64,000 bases of DNA, taken from positions 33,317,743 through 33,381,742 of the forward strand of contig NC_089744.1 of NCBI RefSeq assembly GCF_040412425.1. The letters are read 5' to 3'. The notes below the pieces were generated by a model. The model was not told where the DNA came from and did no database searches. It saw nothing but the letters and a program-made list of their open reading frames with translations. How positions within the stretch are numbered: position 1 is the stretch's first letter; each line of letters opens with the position of its first letter. Of this stretch, positions 1 through 20,135 are shown piece by piece. Made by a program: the position numbers and the translations under genes. This DNA comes from Macrobrachium rosenbergii (taxonomy: Eukaryota > Arthropoda > Malacostraca > Decapoda > Palaemonidae).

Positions 1-877
1 TTCTTATATGGCACATGTTTGTTGAAGTTATGTGTTGTGAAAAGATGAGGTTCATAATACAATTGGTTTGCTATCACTAACTGACATGATGTTGTAAAAG
101 ATTTAACATTTTCAAATTTTACCTCTGTGGTAATGTTGTGACATTTAACTTTAGCTACAACTGTATCTATGGAAAATACAAAAATTTTCTGATTACTTAT
201 AAAGGCTTCAAATCTTTTGTCATAATTTGTTGTACATACATCTTTCTCTTGGTTTTGGTGTAACACAATTTCTTGAATACATGGATATGCATTAGTGCTC
301 TTATACAAGTTATCAAAATTACATTTATATTCCTGTTCTCTTAATAGAATACACTCCTGAAACTGTTTGTCTGTAAAGAATGACAACAACAAAGCGTGTT
401 CTTCTAATGCAAAATGCTTGATTGTTCCCTTTTGAATGATTGGTTTGTTATTTACCAACATGGGAAATGGACACAGTGTGATTAATGTGTTTGTGATCCT
501 AGTATTGAAAGGTACAATTAAAATAATTTTATCATAAAGTATTTTGACACTTATTAAATTGTAATACATAAATACATCATTTACAAGTGGTTGTAAATGC
601 TTTTCCATGATACAAGACTTAATTATATCTTCAAGTTCTTCAGGAGTAATTAGTGCTGGGCTCAAATACCTTTATAAATAAGCAAAATGGCATTTAATGT
701 GTTTTTGTGTTCCTGCAGAATTACTTCACTTTCTAGAGCAAATGTATTTAAGAACTGTATATTCTCTAACTTATTCAGTTTTGTTGTCAAATCTTCATTT
801 ACCTTATTTATGAAACCTTTTAGATTTTTCTGAAGAAATGAAAGTCCAAACAGGACTATTGCAATGATGAGCCGCAT
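1..877 (-). pseudogene. Env-like frame of the gypsy element, frameshifted and truncated
   Basis: The frame opens at 877 with a short hydrophobic N-terminal stretch (MRLIIAIVLFGLSF) that could be a signal peptide or membrane segment. A 71-residue frame with coiled-coil-like character follows and stops near 662. Similar coding density continues to position 1 in another frame, beginning with a P-A-L-I-T-P-E-E-L stretch. Position after pol and composition fit the envelope-like third gene of errantivirus-type elements. No protein is restored here. The assignment rests mainly on position and is moderate. Confidence 0.5.
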
Positions 878-959
878 TTTTGCATGTGTAAGAATAGACT
901 TTTATCAGATTTTCTCTACATAATTTTACCATATATATTATATACATTTATATATGTAT

Positions 960-2100
960 TTAACTCTGTCTGTTTTGCAGATTATATCTTTTGTTTATAA
1001 CATTATCTACACCATTTTCATGTCTTAGGTTATCTACAACTTCAGAGGACCATGGATCTGTTTTTGCTATTTTTATATGATTCCAGTGAACTACTTTTTC
1101 CTTTAGATCACTTTCATTGATTACTCTATATTTATTTAATTTTAACACTTCTACAGCTCCATATGGTCCAGTGAACTTGGGAGATACCTTTACATTTGGC
1201 CCTTCTAGAACATGATTTTGCACATAAATTTAAAGTACCTACTTTAATGTCTGGTTTAATGGTACTTTTATTATAATATTTGGCATGAATGTTATGAACC
1301 TCATTTAATTTTTCCCTTGTTTTCCTGACTGTCTCGTAATTACGTCTGGTCTTCCATGCAACATAGTCATCCTAGTTATAAGTACGTCTGGGTGGCGTTG
1401 CATCGTCTAAGAATATGTTAGGCATTCTTTTCTGATAACCATATAGCAGATATTGTGGGGATTCTCCTATTGTCTCATTTACAGTATTATTCAGTGTGAA
1501 CTGTACGTCTTCTTTGGCAAAGTCCCAATCTTCTGTCCGTGGGCTCACTAAAGTTTTCAGGATATCCTTTATTTTACGATTAGTTCGTTCTAGTGCTCCA
1601 TTAGAACTTGGTTTATAAGCTGTTTTTTGACACTTATTTATTTCATAAAATTCACATATTTTCTTTAAAAGATCACTAGTAAACTCAGCACCATGAATGT
1701 CTTATGATAATTCTAGATTTGAGAGCTTCTGCTACAGTAGCTGCATCTCTGTTTCTTTCGTACGATTACTGATAATTCTAGATTTGAGAGCTTCTGCTAC
1801 TGATTTCTTACATATCTAGTTAAATAGTCTAAGAAGACTAATATTTGTTTATTTCCACTAATAGTGGTTGGAAATGGACCTAAAGAGTCCATAATGACTA
1901 CTTGAAATGGATTTAATTCCGATGGATATTTTTCAAGTGGAGCTTTTAAGATTTACGTTACCCTTATGTTGATTACAAACTATACAGTTTTGTACAAAGT
2001 TTTTGGCATCTTCACTACAATGTGGCCAAAATTAATTTCTGGTTATGATTCTGCTTGTCTTTTTAATTCCTGGATGTCCTGCTAACTTGTATGGGTGTGT
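960..2100 (-). pseudogene. Integrase region of the gypsy element, broken by frameshifts and a 30-bp repeat
   Basis: The minus strand carries the Cys pair and the following Asp-containing block expected of a Ty3/gypsy integrase at about 2020-1820, in more than one frame. The C-terminal 87-residue frame (1223-960) has a P-K-F-T-G-P-Y motif typical of the GPY/F module that ends gypsy integrases. It also has an H-W-N-H-I-K-I stretch. Frames change repeatedly between these blocks. A 30-bp direct repeat at 1706-1735 and 1771-1800 adds a local duplication. The enzyme would insert element cDNA into the host chromosome; this copy cannot be translated as one chain. Confidence 0.7.
1706..1800. repeat. 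30-bp direct repeat inside the integrase region
   Basis: The same 30 bases, starting GATAATTCTAGATTTG and ending CTTCTGCTAC, occur at 1706-1735 and at 1771-1800, 65 bp apart. This is a local tandem duplication inside a degenerate coding region and disrupts its frame. Confidence 0.9.
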
Positions 2101-2329
2101 TAGTTCTAAAACTTCTGTGGTTAGTGTTTTTGGGATCTATAGACGAGAACAGCCATTCTTCTCTGTTGGCTATTTATACAACAATCCATTTATTAATTGA
2201 AAATCAGGTTTTAAAGATTCATCTGTCATTAACTGCCCTACTTATTGTCTGATTTCTGCATCATTTTCTTCTTGTATTTTTACTCTTTCTAGACCTAAAT
2301 CTACTACTTCACAACTAAAACAAAAGGTA

Positions 2330-3550
2330 TTAGTGGTGATGCATTTTTGTTTCTTCCTGAGATCTGGACAGTGCATCTGCCAAGGTGTTAAATTTCCCTG
2401 GAATATATCTGAATTCTGGAGCAAATTCTAATACACTAATGAACCATCTATTGAACTTCATGTTATTTGCAAAGGCTCTCTTTTTAAATAAGTCACAAAT
2501 GGGTTTGTGATCAGTAAGCACATTAACCTTATGACCTAAAAGTATGTGTCCGAATTCCTTTAAACCCCAATATAAAGCTAAACACTCTCTTTCTGTGGTA
2601 CTGTAGTTTATTTCTGCTGGATTTAAAACTCTACTAGCATAATATACTGCCCTCATTCTAGTTTTTTCCTTTTGTAGCAATACAGCTCCTAGTCCTGTAC
2701 TTGAGGCATCACAAGCTAAGTAAAAGTCTTTGGAAAAATCTGGGCAGACTAAAACAGGGTTCCTGGTCATTTTGCTCTTTAGTGTTTGAAAGGCTGTTTC
2801 TTGTTCATCCTTCCATTCATAATTCCTATCCTTTTTGGTTAATTCTGTCAAAGGTTTGGCTATAGTAGCAAAACCCTTTATAAAAGGTCTATAATAACCT
2901 ACCATACCTAGGAACCTTCTTAATGCTTTCAAATTAGTGGGAGCTGGGTAATCAATTATTGCCTTTATTTTACCTGTCTGCATGCATAGTCCATCTTCAC
3001 TAATTACATGACCCAAGTATTCTAAGGGTTTCATCAGAAATTGACATTTCTTTAATTTCATTTTTAGTCCTGCAATTCTTAATCTCTCTAGGACCATTTC
3101 TAATGTTCTGAGGAGACTTTCTAAGTCTTTGTTAAAAATGATCACATCGTCCAAGTATACTACAACATTTTCTATATCTCCTAGGATTTGTAACATTAAT
3201 CTGACAAATGTTAATGGGGCTGATGTTAGTCCAAATGGCATTACTCCAAACTGTAAATGTTCTTTATGTGTGCTGAAGGCTGTGAATGGTTTCGATTCTT
3301 CATCTAGAGGTACTTGCCAATATCCACTAAGCAAATCTAAGGATGAAAATATTTTGGCCCCTCCTAATTGAGCTAGCATATCCTGGATTACCGGCATCGG
3401 CATTCTATCTGGAACTGTGTTGGAATTTAACTTCCTGTAATCTGTTACAAGTCTCCAACTACCATCTTTCTTTGGAACAAGTAACAATGGGGAATTATAT
3501 GGAGATTTAGAAGGAAACACTATTTCATCTTCTTTCATTTCCTCTATCAA
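2330..3550 (-). CDS. Reverse transcriptase and RNase H of a Ty3/gypsy element (406-residue open part)
   Basis: This is the longest intact frame in the element. RT landmarks include L-V-P-K-K-D-G-S-W-R near residue 25, the first catalytic Asp in F-S-S-L-D (residue 72), F-G-L-T-S-A-P near 106, and the catalytic Y-L-D-D at 132-135. An RNase H part follows, with L-A-C-D-A-S, T-E-R-E-C-L-A-L and L-T-D-H-K-P blocks in the last third. Together they copy element RNA into DNA and remove the RNA strand. The frame stops just after RNase H, before integrase, whereas gypsy Pol normally continues. The upstream RT edge lies in another frame after a one-base shift near 3600. The first Met is internal to the ancestral polyprotein, not a true start. 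Confidence 0.9.
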   Translation of the reverse strand: MIEEMKEDEIVFPSKSPYNSPLLLVPKKDGSWRLVTDYRKLNSNTVPDRMPMPVIQDMLAQLGGAKIFSSLDLLSGYWQVPLDEESKPFTAFSTHKEHLQFGVMPFGLTSAPLTFVRLMLQILGDIENVVVYLDDVIIFNKDLESLLRTLEMVLERLRIAGLKMKLKKCQFLMKPLEYLGHVISEDGLCMQTGKIKAIIDYPAPTNLKALRRFLGMVGYYRPFIKGFATIAKPLTELTKKDRNYEWKDEQETAFQTLKSKMTRNPVLVCPDFSKDFYLACDASSTGLGAVLLQKEKTRMRAVYYASRVLNPAEINYSTTERECLALYWGLKEFGHILLGHKVNVLTDHKPICDLFKKRAFANNMKFNRWFISVLEFAPEFRYIPGKFNTLADALSRSQEETKMHHH

Positions 3551-4697
3551 CTTGTCAACTATGGGTCTCTGGCTTATTGGTAATCTGTAATTAGGAATAA
3601 AAAATGGCCTTGGCTCCGTCGTCTAATTCTGTGTTGTAAAGCATTTGTTCTTCCTAGTTTATCTCCTTCTATAGCTATTATATTTCTGTATTTCTCTAAT
3701 ACCTGAATTAACTTGTGTCTATTTTCTGGAAAATCTGTTTTGTTCATTTCTGAATTTATTTTGAGAGTTTTGGCCAGTTATAGAGAAAAATGCCTTTTCT
3801 TCTATTGTTAGTAAAGGATTTTTAATGGGGATCCCTATGCAAAAGACAATGCCTGCGTATAGGTTAGTCTGTTATCTGAATAGTTTTGGACATAAACTTC
3901 GCAGCTATTACTGTTCATGTGGACAAGTGAATTATCTATTCTGACAAAATCTGGCAATTCTCCATTCAATAATAGAACATCCTTACCCTTTACATCCTCT
4001 TTTGATCTCAAATATATTTTTGTTAAACATTTTAGATACAAAGTTACTGCTCTGTTGAGTACAAATTGTACTTTATTATTATCAGCTGTGCTAACACAAC
4101 ATATTTCTTCTTCTTTTGTGTCTGAAAAATAGCAAATTGTGCATCTCCAGTGGTTTCTTCTGTTACTTCTATCATACTAGTTATGTCTGATTTATTTATT
4201 TTATCTAAGAGTAATACTTCATTTAGTATTTTTCCTTACTACATTGCTGCAATTATAAGTATAGGCGCCTTGATTTTCGTTAGATTCAGTGTTTTGGTGA
4301 TCACCATTATTCATATCTGAGTAATTATTGATATTGGAGTATAAATCATCTATATGTGTATTGTTGAGATGTGCACGTCTCAACAATTCCGCATTCGGTG
4401 ATTGTGGGAATTCCTCTTTTCTGTTTGTTGCCATTTTATCTTGCTTGTTCTGGTTACTTATCTGTCTTTCCTGTATGTTCATTTCGCTTGTCGAAACTGT
4501 CTCAGACAAATTGATCAGATTTGAGTGACTTTTCTTCGTCAAGCTTAAAAACTTTCTGATTACAATCTACAATATATCATTCCACATCTCCTCATTGACC
4601 TAATTGAGAACAATACTTGTGCCGGAAAAAAATCTGTCTTCTAAAACTAGAAAACTGTCAGTAAATTTATGTGACAGAATCTCTAAGTTCACATTCC

Positions 4698-4967
4698 CTA
4701 GACTTTTATCTGTTTCCCAGCTACTCCTTTTATTACTCTACTTTGACCCTGAATCAAGGTTTTTGTAATACCTAAATATCTGGTTAAAGTTATTTTATCA
4801 ATTATATTTACAGTGCTACCTGAATCAATGGGTACTGTACAGGTCTTTCCATTTAATGGAATTTTTAAAATAAGCAGATCCTTTTTATTTATTCCTTCCT
4901 CTTTCATGGAAAATATTACTTCTTTGCTAAGTAAATAGGAATATGCAGATGTACCTTCATTTCCCAT
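4698..4967 (-). pseudogene. Aspartic protease segment of the gypsy element
   Basis: An 89-residue frame contains V-P-I-D-S-G-S-T-V-N-I-I, the D-S-G active-site loop of retropepsin-type proteases with the usual hydrophobic shoulders. The frame ends soon after a G-V-A-G-K stretch, so the C-terminal half with the flap and the I-L-G block is not open here. Position between gag and RT supports the call. Its role would be cleavage of the Gag-Pol precursor. It is probably non-functional in this copy. Confidence 0.75.
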
Positions 4968-5042
4968 TGTAACTATTTCTCCTTTTTCTCTTTCATCTCC
5001 TTGAAGGGAATCACTTCCTTTTCACAGTAGAGGGGTTAATTG

Positions 5043-5699
5043 TCACTGGTTAGCTGATTTATTTATCTTCGGGCGACTGTTATTTATCTCTACAGTCTCT
5101 TTACTGGCCTCCTTATTATTGAACCAACAGTACTTAGTTACATGCCTGATCTTTTTGCAAACTGCGCAGATTTTATGCTTTTTGCATTCATTAGTGGAAT
5201 GATTTGTACCCCCGCAGTTTTCACATGTTATTTTTGGTCTAGCTCCTTGAGCTGCATGATTCTCTGGTTTTGAATTATTTGTGTTTGGATATTGACCATT
5301 ATGATATCTCAGGGGCGGACCGTGGAATGGTCCATTCCTCGATTGATTCTGTCTTCCCTTCTGGTTTGGATTCCACTTTCTTCTAGTATTTTGTGCATAG
5401 TTCCTTTTAAAGGAAGTTTGTCTATTCCCTACTTGTCTGGAACTATCATTGTACGTGTTATTTCTTTTATATGACTCACTGGTATTTCTGCCTTTCCTTT
5501 CATTTAGTGTTTCTGTTTCCCCTACAAATTCCTTAGAAAAATCTATTTCTTTCTTCTGGATTTCTTGTCTCATTGCTATTAAAACTGTAAGGCTATCACT
5601 TTTGAGATCAATCTTAACTTTCTTGAACGCTTTCCTTTCTTTTTCTCCAAGTGCGTTATACATTGTTCCAAATGACAAGTAATTTAACACATATCTCAA
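5043..5699 (-). CDS. Gag C-terminal part with two CCHC zinc knuckles
   Basis: This 218-residue frame is basic and rich in Asn, Arg and Gln. Near residues 159-191 it carries two consecutive C-x2-C-x4-H-x4-C knuckles (first starting C-E-N-C, second C-A-V-C), which bind element RNA in the nucleocapsid. The frame starts at an internal Met. The capsid part upstream lies in a different frame (6158-5907), so gag is broken between about 5700 and 5900. This is a retroelement structural gene and not a host gene. Confidence 0.8.
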   Translation of the reverse strand: MRYVLNYLSFGTMYNALGEKERKAFKKVKIDLKSDSLTVLIAMRQEIQKKEIDFSKEFVGETETLNERKGRNTSESYKRNNTYNDSSRQVGNRQTSFKRNYAQNTRRKWNPNQKGRQNQSRNGPFHGPPLRYHNGQYPNTNNSKPENHAAQGARPKITCENCGGTNHSTNECKKHKICAVCKKIRHVTKYCWFNNKEASKETVEINNSRPKINKSANQ

Positions 5700-5906
5700 A
5701 CTGACTAAATCACTTTCTCCATCACCAAAAGCATTCTTATCACCTATGGTGATGTTTGTTTTTCTTAAGTTTTATCACTTTGTGATTTGCTTATTGATAT
5801 TGTGAAGATTTGCATAATGTTGATTAAGGAATTTATTAATATTATATAAGGCATCACTTTGACTCACTGGTTCCCAGATTGATAAACAGATTCTTTTAAA
5901 TTCAGC

Positions 5907-6158
5907 TTATGTGGTTATGTTGCTGAATCTAACTGAATTCAAAGTTCTGTGTGCATCACCCCTTTCTGAACTAAACAAAAGCAAGGCTTCGTTAATTTTT
6001 GGTCTTTCATCTGTTATTCTATTTGTAGAAATACGACTGTCTGTGTCCGCTAACCACTGGTTCACAGAGTATGATTCTAACCTATTTTTGTCAGGATTTG
6101 AACTTTCAACTCTTCCACAGAATCTTGTGGCTTGCGTAATGATTGCTGCTTGCGCCAT
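5907..6158 (-). pseudogene. Gag N-terminal fragment
   Basis: This 83-residue frame is the most upstream coding piece of the element. It opens with M-A-Q-A-A-I-I-T-Q and contains W-L-A-D-T-D-S-R, compatible with the start of a gypsy Gag, although I cannot point to a diagnostic motif. Assignment depends on its position just upstream of the nucleocapsid frame on the same strand. It ends at a stop near 5907, so it is separated from the zinc-knuckle part. Confidence 0.55.
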
Positions 6159-6484
6159 TGTTCTAAATTGAAATGTTTTAATGGGATTAGTGTTATTGTT
6201 ATTGCTACTTGTGTTAGTACTTCCTTGAGTTAATGATATTCATGAACTTGGTACTGGAATTCAATTTGTCTATCTGTTGTTTGTTGTAAATGGTAAGGTC
6301 TGTTTCTAACTGCATTCCTCAATGTGTCAAACGAACCCTGCACTACAATGGTGTTCTAAAATCATACGAAAGTATACCCAATACACAACAGTATTCAGTG
6401 ATACATCATAAAAATCATGTTATGTTATTAAAAATTCCTATCTATCAAACCTCAAAAAAAAAAAAAAAATAAGATAAAAAAAAT

Positions 6485-6605
6485 TCTTGAGAGAGAATTA
6501 TAAATGTTATATACCTTTTGAGAGAGATAATCATAAAAGTCTTATATCTTTTGAGAGAGAATATTTAAAAATACACTCACTGTGAGAGAGAATTTTTTGA
6601 GAAAA
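6485..6605. repeat. Imperfect TTTTGAGAGAGA-motif repeats upstream of gag
   Basis: Four spaced GAGAGAGA motifs, each followed by an AT-rich tract, occur near 6487, 6516, 6554 and 6584. They lie in the expected leader or LTR of the gypsy element, between the poly-A run at 6452-6468 and the tandem repeats at 6731. Function is unknown. Confidence 0.55.
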
Positions 6606-6730
6606 TTAATTTTCCAACTTACGTATTTTGTGTTGCCGTCCTCCAGTCTTAATCTGTTGTGGTTCTGTTTAACCGCTGCCTTTTTTTTTTTATCACTTTC
6701 GCGAACAACACAAATGCATTGTTGCGTTCG

Positions 6731-6893
6731 CTTGTAGACGTTCCGGATACCGGTCGCTGTAGACACTGCGTTCTCTTGTAGACGTTCAGGATACCGGTCA
6801 CTGTAGACACTGTGTTCGCTTGTAGACGTTCAGTATACGGCTCGCTGTGGACGTTCAGGATACGGCTCGCTGTAGACGTTCAGTCATTCACTT
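6731..6893. repeat. Tandem repeats of 44 bp then 25 bp upstream of gag
   Basis: Units beginning CTTGTAGACGTTC start at 6731, 6775 and 6819, giving a 44-bp period. From about 6820 a shorter 25-bp unit (TGTAGACGTTCAG-TATACGGCTCGC and a close variant) repeats. Both share a GTAGACGTTC core and a C-G-containing GATACCGGTC or TATACGGCTC core. The array sits where the 5' LTR or untranslated leader of the minus-strand gypsy element should be. Confidence 0.8.
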
Positions 6894-6989
6894 GTTTTTA
6901 AAAGTTGTGGGTTTTACTGCTTCTTTCACACTGCCTTCCATTGCCCTCAAGACTTGTTGATGCCACCAACCTCAATAGCGAAAAGAACA

Positions 6990-6991
<2 letters not shown>

Positions 6992-7059
<68 letters not shown>

Positions 7060-7203
7060 TATATATCTATATGTGTGTATGTGTGTTTGTATTTATGTAT
7101 GCATGCATATCTGTGTATACATGTTAATGTGTTTGTATTTATGTACACACATACACACACACACACTTACACACACAGATATACATAATATGTGTGTGTG
7201 TGT
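6992..7203. repeat. (TA)n tract grading into TG/CA-rich microsatellite
   Basis: An uninterrupted (TA)n run at 6992-7058 is followed by impure TG and CA repeats to about 7203. Open frames here encode only Ile-Tyr runs and are not genes. Confidence 0.95.
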
Positions 7204-7692
7204 TGCGTGTTGTATCATAATGAAAAAGAAGCAAAACGAAAATCGACTAGTGTCCATTTCACATGAGTTATGTCTACTCACCTTAACTTATAAGAGTGTA
7301 AGTAAAGTTACATGATTAATGGTAAACACATTCCGAAAGGTATAATCTACATCGACAGCGTCATTTCAAGTTTTGTCATTTTCCTCAGAGAGAAGCCGCT
7401 GATTTCAGCGGTAAAAGTATTTGTTTAATGATTACAGTAAAGTATATCTTTGGGCCCGTTGGTTCTATTGGCACTAGGGATTTTTCTTGTCCTTTCAGCA
7501 TTCTATTTTCTTTTTCATATATCAAGGTATCGATAAGAGCAGTAAATTGCCGTCATGTCCTCTTTGTAGTTTTTACATTCATGACTCAACAGAAAACGGA
7601 AGAAAGTTGTAATGACTGCTATCCTGATTTTCTCTGGGGTTCAACCCCAATTCTGGGAAAGGCTTATTGGTTTTGTGTGTTAATAATATATA

Positions 7693-7785
<93 letters not shown>

Positions 7786-7801
7786 ATGTCAATATATATG
7801 T

Positions 7802-7871
<70 letters not shown>

Positions 7872-8169
7872 ACGACAAACTTAATGTGATAGTAGGTCAT
7901 TTTGCATAATTATCACCGGATGTGCATATAAGCCAGTATAATGAGATAAACTGTAACCTAAACCCAACCTAACCAAAACCAGACCTTATTTTACCTAGCT
8001 ACTTTAACCGAACCTCGGTAACTGTGCAAAATTGCAAAAATCTTTCATTAATTCCCAAAAATGTTAAAATGTATCCAGCATAGCAGACACGCTGTTATTT
8101 ATGCATACTTAGTCATTCTACATAATAAAAATTCACAGAAGTATAATTGTTATTTATTTTTCTTTCCAG
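7204..8169. other. Non-coding stretch between gypsy element and the PH-domain gene, with a compound TA/GT microsatellite
   Basis: A compound microsatellite occupies 7686-7872: (TA)n, then (GT)n near 7763-7786, then (TA)n and (TG)n. A degenerate AACCTAAACCCAACCTAACC stretch lies near 7955-7975. The non-coding first exon and promoter of the downstream gene should lie upstream of 8170, here or further left, but I could not identify them. Confidence 0.6.
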
Positions 8170-8171
8170 CC

Positions 8172-18512
<10,341 letters not shown>

Positions 18513-18787
18513 AAAGGCTGGCGTGCTTTCTTATATCAGAATGAAACACTTGAAATCCAAATGGCAGGGAACGGTCTTTGGAGAGTCCGAAGTGCCACTA
18601 GAATTCTGCCAAATAGGTTTAAGCAAGATTTCTATTTTTTTTTTTCAAATGGTCCTTAATCGTAAAGTATTTAGTCCCAGCAAGCCACATATACGAAAAA
18701 TATTCATCCATCCAATATCAAGTGAATTCTCGTAGACTTTCAACAGAGGTTTAAGTAAAAGAGAATGATTTTGCAGTTGCCAAGGAG

Positions 18788-18869
18788 AATAAAAGATGTG
18801 TTCATTGAAGGAAGGTAAATGAAGAAACATTTAAGAATGAATTATCCTTCGATCAACAGTGGGAATAAA
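18788..18869 (+). terminator. Candidate polyadenylation signals for the PH-domain gene
   Basis: AATAAA occurs at 18788-18793 and 18864-18869, about 280 and 350 bases after the stop codon, which is plausible for a short 3' untranslated region. I cannot choose between them. Confidence 0.45.
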
Positions 18870-19734
18870 AGGCAGCTGCGTTAGCATAAAACCTTATTAA
18901 TGAATCGAGACACACTGTAATGTGAAACGCATTGACACACTTTCAGGTTGTAATTGAAATTAATGCACGTCTCTCCTCCGACATTTTGTATCTAGGATAT
19001 TCTTATCATGAACTGTTAGGAAGCCACTTTAGGCCTAAAAACAGGGTCGCTGGTGTCACGCTGAATGTTGACCAGAAAAATCATTGGAACGTTGCTGTAC
19101 TGCAGCGCGTGAATTGCATTCAGAACCAGACTTTCAGAAATCCATGGCAGCAAAATGGAATTATTTCCCTCCTATACCAAAGATAATGAATGGTTAGCCA
19201 CGTCCTTTTGTTTGAATAATATCCTCATTTCGCTTATTGGGGCGACTGGTTCAATTCTGTTCTGCTTAACCTCGGCTGTGCAGCTCCTTGTAAACGGGAC
19301 TTGCCACATTACGATTACTGTGTATATATCTGTACATCTGGCACACGGCAATTTAGTTTACGCGTGGGTAATGGTTATAATTACATATTCATTCCTATAT
19401 TTTTGCAAAGGTTGACACTATGGAATTTGTGGCTTTTTTTTAGAGTAGGACTTCATCACTTATTTGTTTTGTTGTTCATTAATGAAACATTAAAAACAAT
19501 TGTCAAAGTAGTTTCCGTTATTAAGGCTATTTATGCAATCCGTTTATAAGGAGATAAAAAAATGTTTTCAATACAAAGATACAAAAAAGTGAAAAACTGT
19601 ATCAGCCTTTCCCAGCATGGTATTGTAACTCACATGGGAACATTTCCTTAAATATTCAAGCGGCTTAAAATTTCACGCATTATTTTACTTACAAGATAAA
19701 GCTATATTTATTCCAAAAAGTAGACTCAAGTTGC
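18870..19734. other. Intergenic stretch with no recognised feature
   Basis: Open frames here (for example 19155-19415) lack codon bias, motifs or splice context that would support a gene. Confidence 0.5.
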
Positions 19735-20135
19735 AAAAGAAAGCAAGACTGTACTGCAGTACGGACATAGAAAGCTATATCCTAAATATTTTGTCGATTT
19801 GAGAATAAAGCTTTAAGAAGAATATTAGGAGTTTCGTGACAGGATAGAGTTAAGAAATTCCATACGTAGCTGAGTTCATGAAAAGGAAACGCAGATGGCT
19901 TGGACATGTCCTCCTCACAACCCCTGGGAGAGTGGTACCTGATAGTGCCGGCTGGGCTTGTAAGGGCGCCAAAAGAGTTGAAAGACCCAGACCTGCTTGG
20001 ATATCTATAAGAAGGGAGGATGGAAATGATTAGAGACTTGTAGGAAGACTAAGCGCGGGAAAGACGTGAGTGCCGGAGTTTCACAGAGTCCCTTTGCTTC
20101 GGGCCCCAAGGGGGCGGCGATGATGACGACGACAT
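19735..20135 (+). mobile_element. 3' end of a non-LTR retrotransposon (LINE), degenerate
   Basis: The plus strand reads a decayed C-terminal peptide with M-K-R-K-R-R-W-L-G-H-V-L (about 19880-19915), followed by P-G-R-V-V-P and R-P-R-P-A-W. The first is the typical R-R-W-x-G-H tail of many non-LTR retrotransposon ORF2 proteins. Stops interrupt it before and after. The GATGATGACGACGA end resembles a short tandem tail. A related copy is at 24340-24545 plus 26745-26880. Confidence 0.7.

Larger units (their letters stand above)
1..6900 (-). mobile_element. Degenerate Ty3/gypsy-type LTR retrotransposon, cut by the window edge
   Basis: Read on the minus strand the order is gag (about 6158-5043), protease (4967-4698), reverse transcriptase and RNase H (3550-2330), integrase (about 2050-960) and an env-like frame (877 to the left edge). 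This order is that of env-bearing Ty3/gypsy (errantivirus-like) elements. Several frame changes and stops separate the domains: a one-base shift lies near 3600 between the protease-RT linker and the RT, others lie in integrase, and one lies near 661 in env. The copy is therefore probably inactive. The left end runs off the window, so the 3' LTR is not visible. I could not place the 5' LTR border; the AT-rich and tandem-repeat DNA at 6200-6900 is where the LTR or leader should be. Confidence 0.85.

Noticed and set aside
7664..7909. Ile-Tyr-rich frames at this and other TA tracts
   Set aside because: Simple translation of (TA)n and (TG)n microsatellites.
7950..7980. AACCTAAACCCAACCTAACC as an interstitial telomeric (TTAGG) repeat
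   Set aside because: Only a few degenerate units; too short and impure to support a telomere relic.
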